A stretch of 64,000 nucleotides of DNA. Source: Paenibacillus planticolens. GTDB lineage: Bacteria; Bacillota; Bacilli; Paenibacillales; NBRC-103111. Every line of letters starts with the position of its first letter. Position 1 is the stretch's first letter. Below are positions 62,780-64,000 of this stretch, piece after piece. The notes below the pieces were generated by a model. That model was not told the origin of the DNA and ran no database searches. It saw only the letters and a program-made list of their open reading frames with translations. Position numbers and translations under genes: made by a program. The stretch lies in assembly GCF_013141725.1 (NCBI RefSeq), contig NZ_WHNZ01000039.1, positions 186,001-250,000 on the forward strand, read 5' to 3'.

Positions 62780-63685
62780 TTATTTTTCTTTGACCGGAAT
62801 ATAGATATCCATTTGAATCTCATGATGCTTGAAAGAGTGGCTGCGGTCGTCATACAGTTCAAACTCCACGCCGCCTGCGTGCTCAAGGCCCGAATGAGGG
62901 AACCATTCTTCAAAAATAGACTTCCACGTGCTCTGAATGGATGCCACAAATTGATCTTGCGTAACCTTAGGCGTCGTAAATACGGCATACCTGGCCTCCG
63001 GGAATTCACGGCACACCAGATCCGCAGGCACACCCTCGAAGCTCGTAGCTTCCATCCCGATCAAATAAGTTAAATCCCCGGTTTCCATATTGAAATCCGT
63101 GCAAAGCCCGAGCTCAACCGGTGAATCCGTGTGAACGCGGTTGCCAATACGGCTGCCTTTATTCTCTTGCAAATACGAGGTCCAAAAAGCGGGAATATCG
63201 CGGTGATTTTGCCCCTCCTTGCAGGACGTCTTCAGTTCGTACCCGATTAGCTTGAAAGCCGGCTTCGTTTTCAATTGATATTCCATGCGTATGCCTCCTA
63301 AATAGGGATTGAATTTCCTTTGCAGCACATTCGCTTTGGCATATAAAGGCGTCATTATGCCCTGTTTCCGGTACGCAAGGGGCGTACGCTCGAACACCTT
63401 TTTGAATGCCCGGGTGAAATTCTCGTGGGACTGGAATCCATGGTTCAGGGCGATATCGATCAGCTTTTGATCCGTATGGGCGATTTGGTAGGCTGCTCTG
63501 GCCAGCCTTCTTTTCCGCACGTAGTCCATCACAGCTTCTCCCACCATGCTTTGAAAGACTCTATGAAAATGGAATTCCGAGAAACAAGCTACACGCGAGA
63601 GGCCCTCCACGGACAAAGGCTCCGCAAGGTGTTCCTCAATATAGTCCAATGTCGCCTGAATCTGCGCCTCGTAATCTGTGCCCAT
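62780..63685 (-). CDS. AraC-family regulator with GyrI-like effector domain
   Basis: 301 residues from ATG 63685, GGAGGGG upstream. N-terminal double helix-turn-helix about 10-110 (LSVEGLSRVACFSEFHFHRVF; IDIALNHGFQSHENFTRAF) and a GyrI/effector-binding domain about 130-300 (YQLKTKPAFKLIGYEL, EFPEARYAVFTTPK, GVEFELYDDRS, IYIPVKEK). Similar proteins (Rob/SoxS-GyrI type) sense toxic small molecules. Convergent with the dioxygenase; targets unknown. Confidence 0.92.
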   Translation of the reverse strand: MGTDYEAQIQATLDYIEEHLAEPLSVEGLSRVACFSEFHFHRVFQSMVGEAVMDYVRKRRLARAAYQIAHTDQKLIDIALNHGFQSHENFTRAFKKVFERTPLAYRKQGIMTPLYAKANVLQRKFNPYLGGIRMEYQLKTKPAFKLIGYELKTSCKEGQNHRDIPAFWTSYLQENKGSRIGNRVHTDSPVELGLCTDFNMETGDLTYLIGMEATSFEGVPADLVCREFPEARYAVFTTPKVTQDQFVASIQSTWKSIFEEWFPHSGLEHAGGVEFELYDDRSHSFKHHEIQMDIYIPVKEK

Positions 63686-63793
63686 CGTTTCGCCCCTCCA
63701 GCTGCTAACCACAGTGTACGTGATTTAACCTATCTATTCTTGACGTTTCTTGCTAAAAAGAGACTCCGCCCGGACACAGGTCATTCGAAGCGA

Positions 63794-64000
63794 TCACTTC
63801 CAACTGCCTCTCGAAGCAATTGAATGGGTCGTGTACTGTTGATTGCCCTTGATTTCCAGGCAGTTAATTTGGAAGCCGTACGCGCACCCGCCGTCAATGC
63901 CGATTTTATCGCGATCAAACCACACATCCGCTTTCCCATGAATATCTTTGGCTGGGGTGTGGCCGAAAACAACCGTTTTTTTCACAACCGTCCGCTGCTG
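63794..64000 (-). CDS. Metallophosphoesterase (serine/threonine phosphatase-like), 5' part off window
   Basis: The C-terminal 68 codons are visible and the frame is open to the window edge. VVFGHTPAKDIHG, WFDRDKIGIDGGCAYG and QINCLEIKGN match the end of PP1/ApaH-like bacterial phosphatases, with the GHTP His as a metal ligand. The GTG near 63985 is internal, not a true start. It ends 108 bases before the AraC start. Confidence 0.8.
   Translation of the reverse strand, partial: QQRTVVKKTVVFGHTPAKDIHGKADVWFDRDKIGIDGGCAYGFQINCLEIKGNQQYTTHSIASRGSWK

Overview
The window reads as chromosomal DNA of a Paenibacillus-like member of the Bacillota. The grounds are strong AGGAGG-type ribosome sites, frequent TTG/GTG starts, YesM/YesN sensor-regulator pairs next to carbohydrate ABC transporters, very large secreted glycan-active proteins with Ig-like repeats, a Btr/YbbB-like iron regulator and DbpA-type helicase architecture. 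No rRNA, tRNA, prophage or CRISPR array was seen.

Region 1 (1-26 kb, all minus strand) is a beta-1,3-glucan (laminarin-type) utilisation region built from two paralogous modules in tandem. Each module has two sugar ABC permeases, a lipoprotein sugar-binding protein, a YesM histidine kinase and a YesN AraC-type response regulator, followed by secreted enzymes. The first module leads into a giant GH55-like protein cut by the window edge. The second leads into a 1190-residue exoprotein of unclear function, a second GH55-like enzyme and a GH16 glucanase. Neither module encodes the ATPase, so a shared MsmX-type ATPase elsewhere is likely.

Region 2 (26-34.7 kb, minus) holds a DbpA/YxiN-type RNA helicase and a Fur-box-controlled iron-siderophore uptake set: a Btr-like regulator, a binding lipoprotein, two FecCD permeases (the second frameshifted) and an esterase. 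A beta-lactamase-fold hydrolase follows.

Region 3 (34.9-40.2 kb, plus) has a P-loop kinase-like protein, a LacI regulator, a nuclease-fold/winged-helix protein, an intact IS4-type insertion sequence sitting in a repeat palindrome, and an ArsR-type regulator with a beta-rich C-terminal domain.

Region 4 (40.3-48.6 kb, mostly minus) carries a PAP2 phosphatase translationally coupled to a diacylglycerol glucosyltransferase, a TIMP-like exported protein, a YhgE/Pip protein with unusual 17- and 18-residue repeats, SRPBCC/ArsR genes and a YdeI/DUF1905-like protein.

Region 5 (49-58 kb) is a guanidine-degradation locus. Guanidine/urea carboxylase, allophanate hydrolase and two DUF1989 carboxyguanidine-deiminase subunits lie behind one guanidine-I riboswitch. 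A divergent APC permease lies behind a second copy.

Region 6 (58-64 kb) has an oxidoreductase, an aldo/keto reductase, a second SRPBCC/ArsR pair under a double-palindrome promoter, a DODA-type dioxygenase, an AraC/GyrI-like regulator and the 3' part of a metallophosphoesterase gene.

The most novel-looking signal is non-coding. Four intergenic spaces carry arrays of different short key motifs, all repeating at about 50-62 bases. One motif recurs in two places 23 kb apart, and one copy is the exact insertion target of the IS element.
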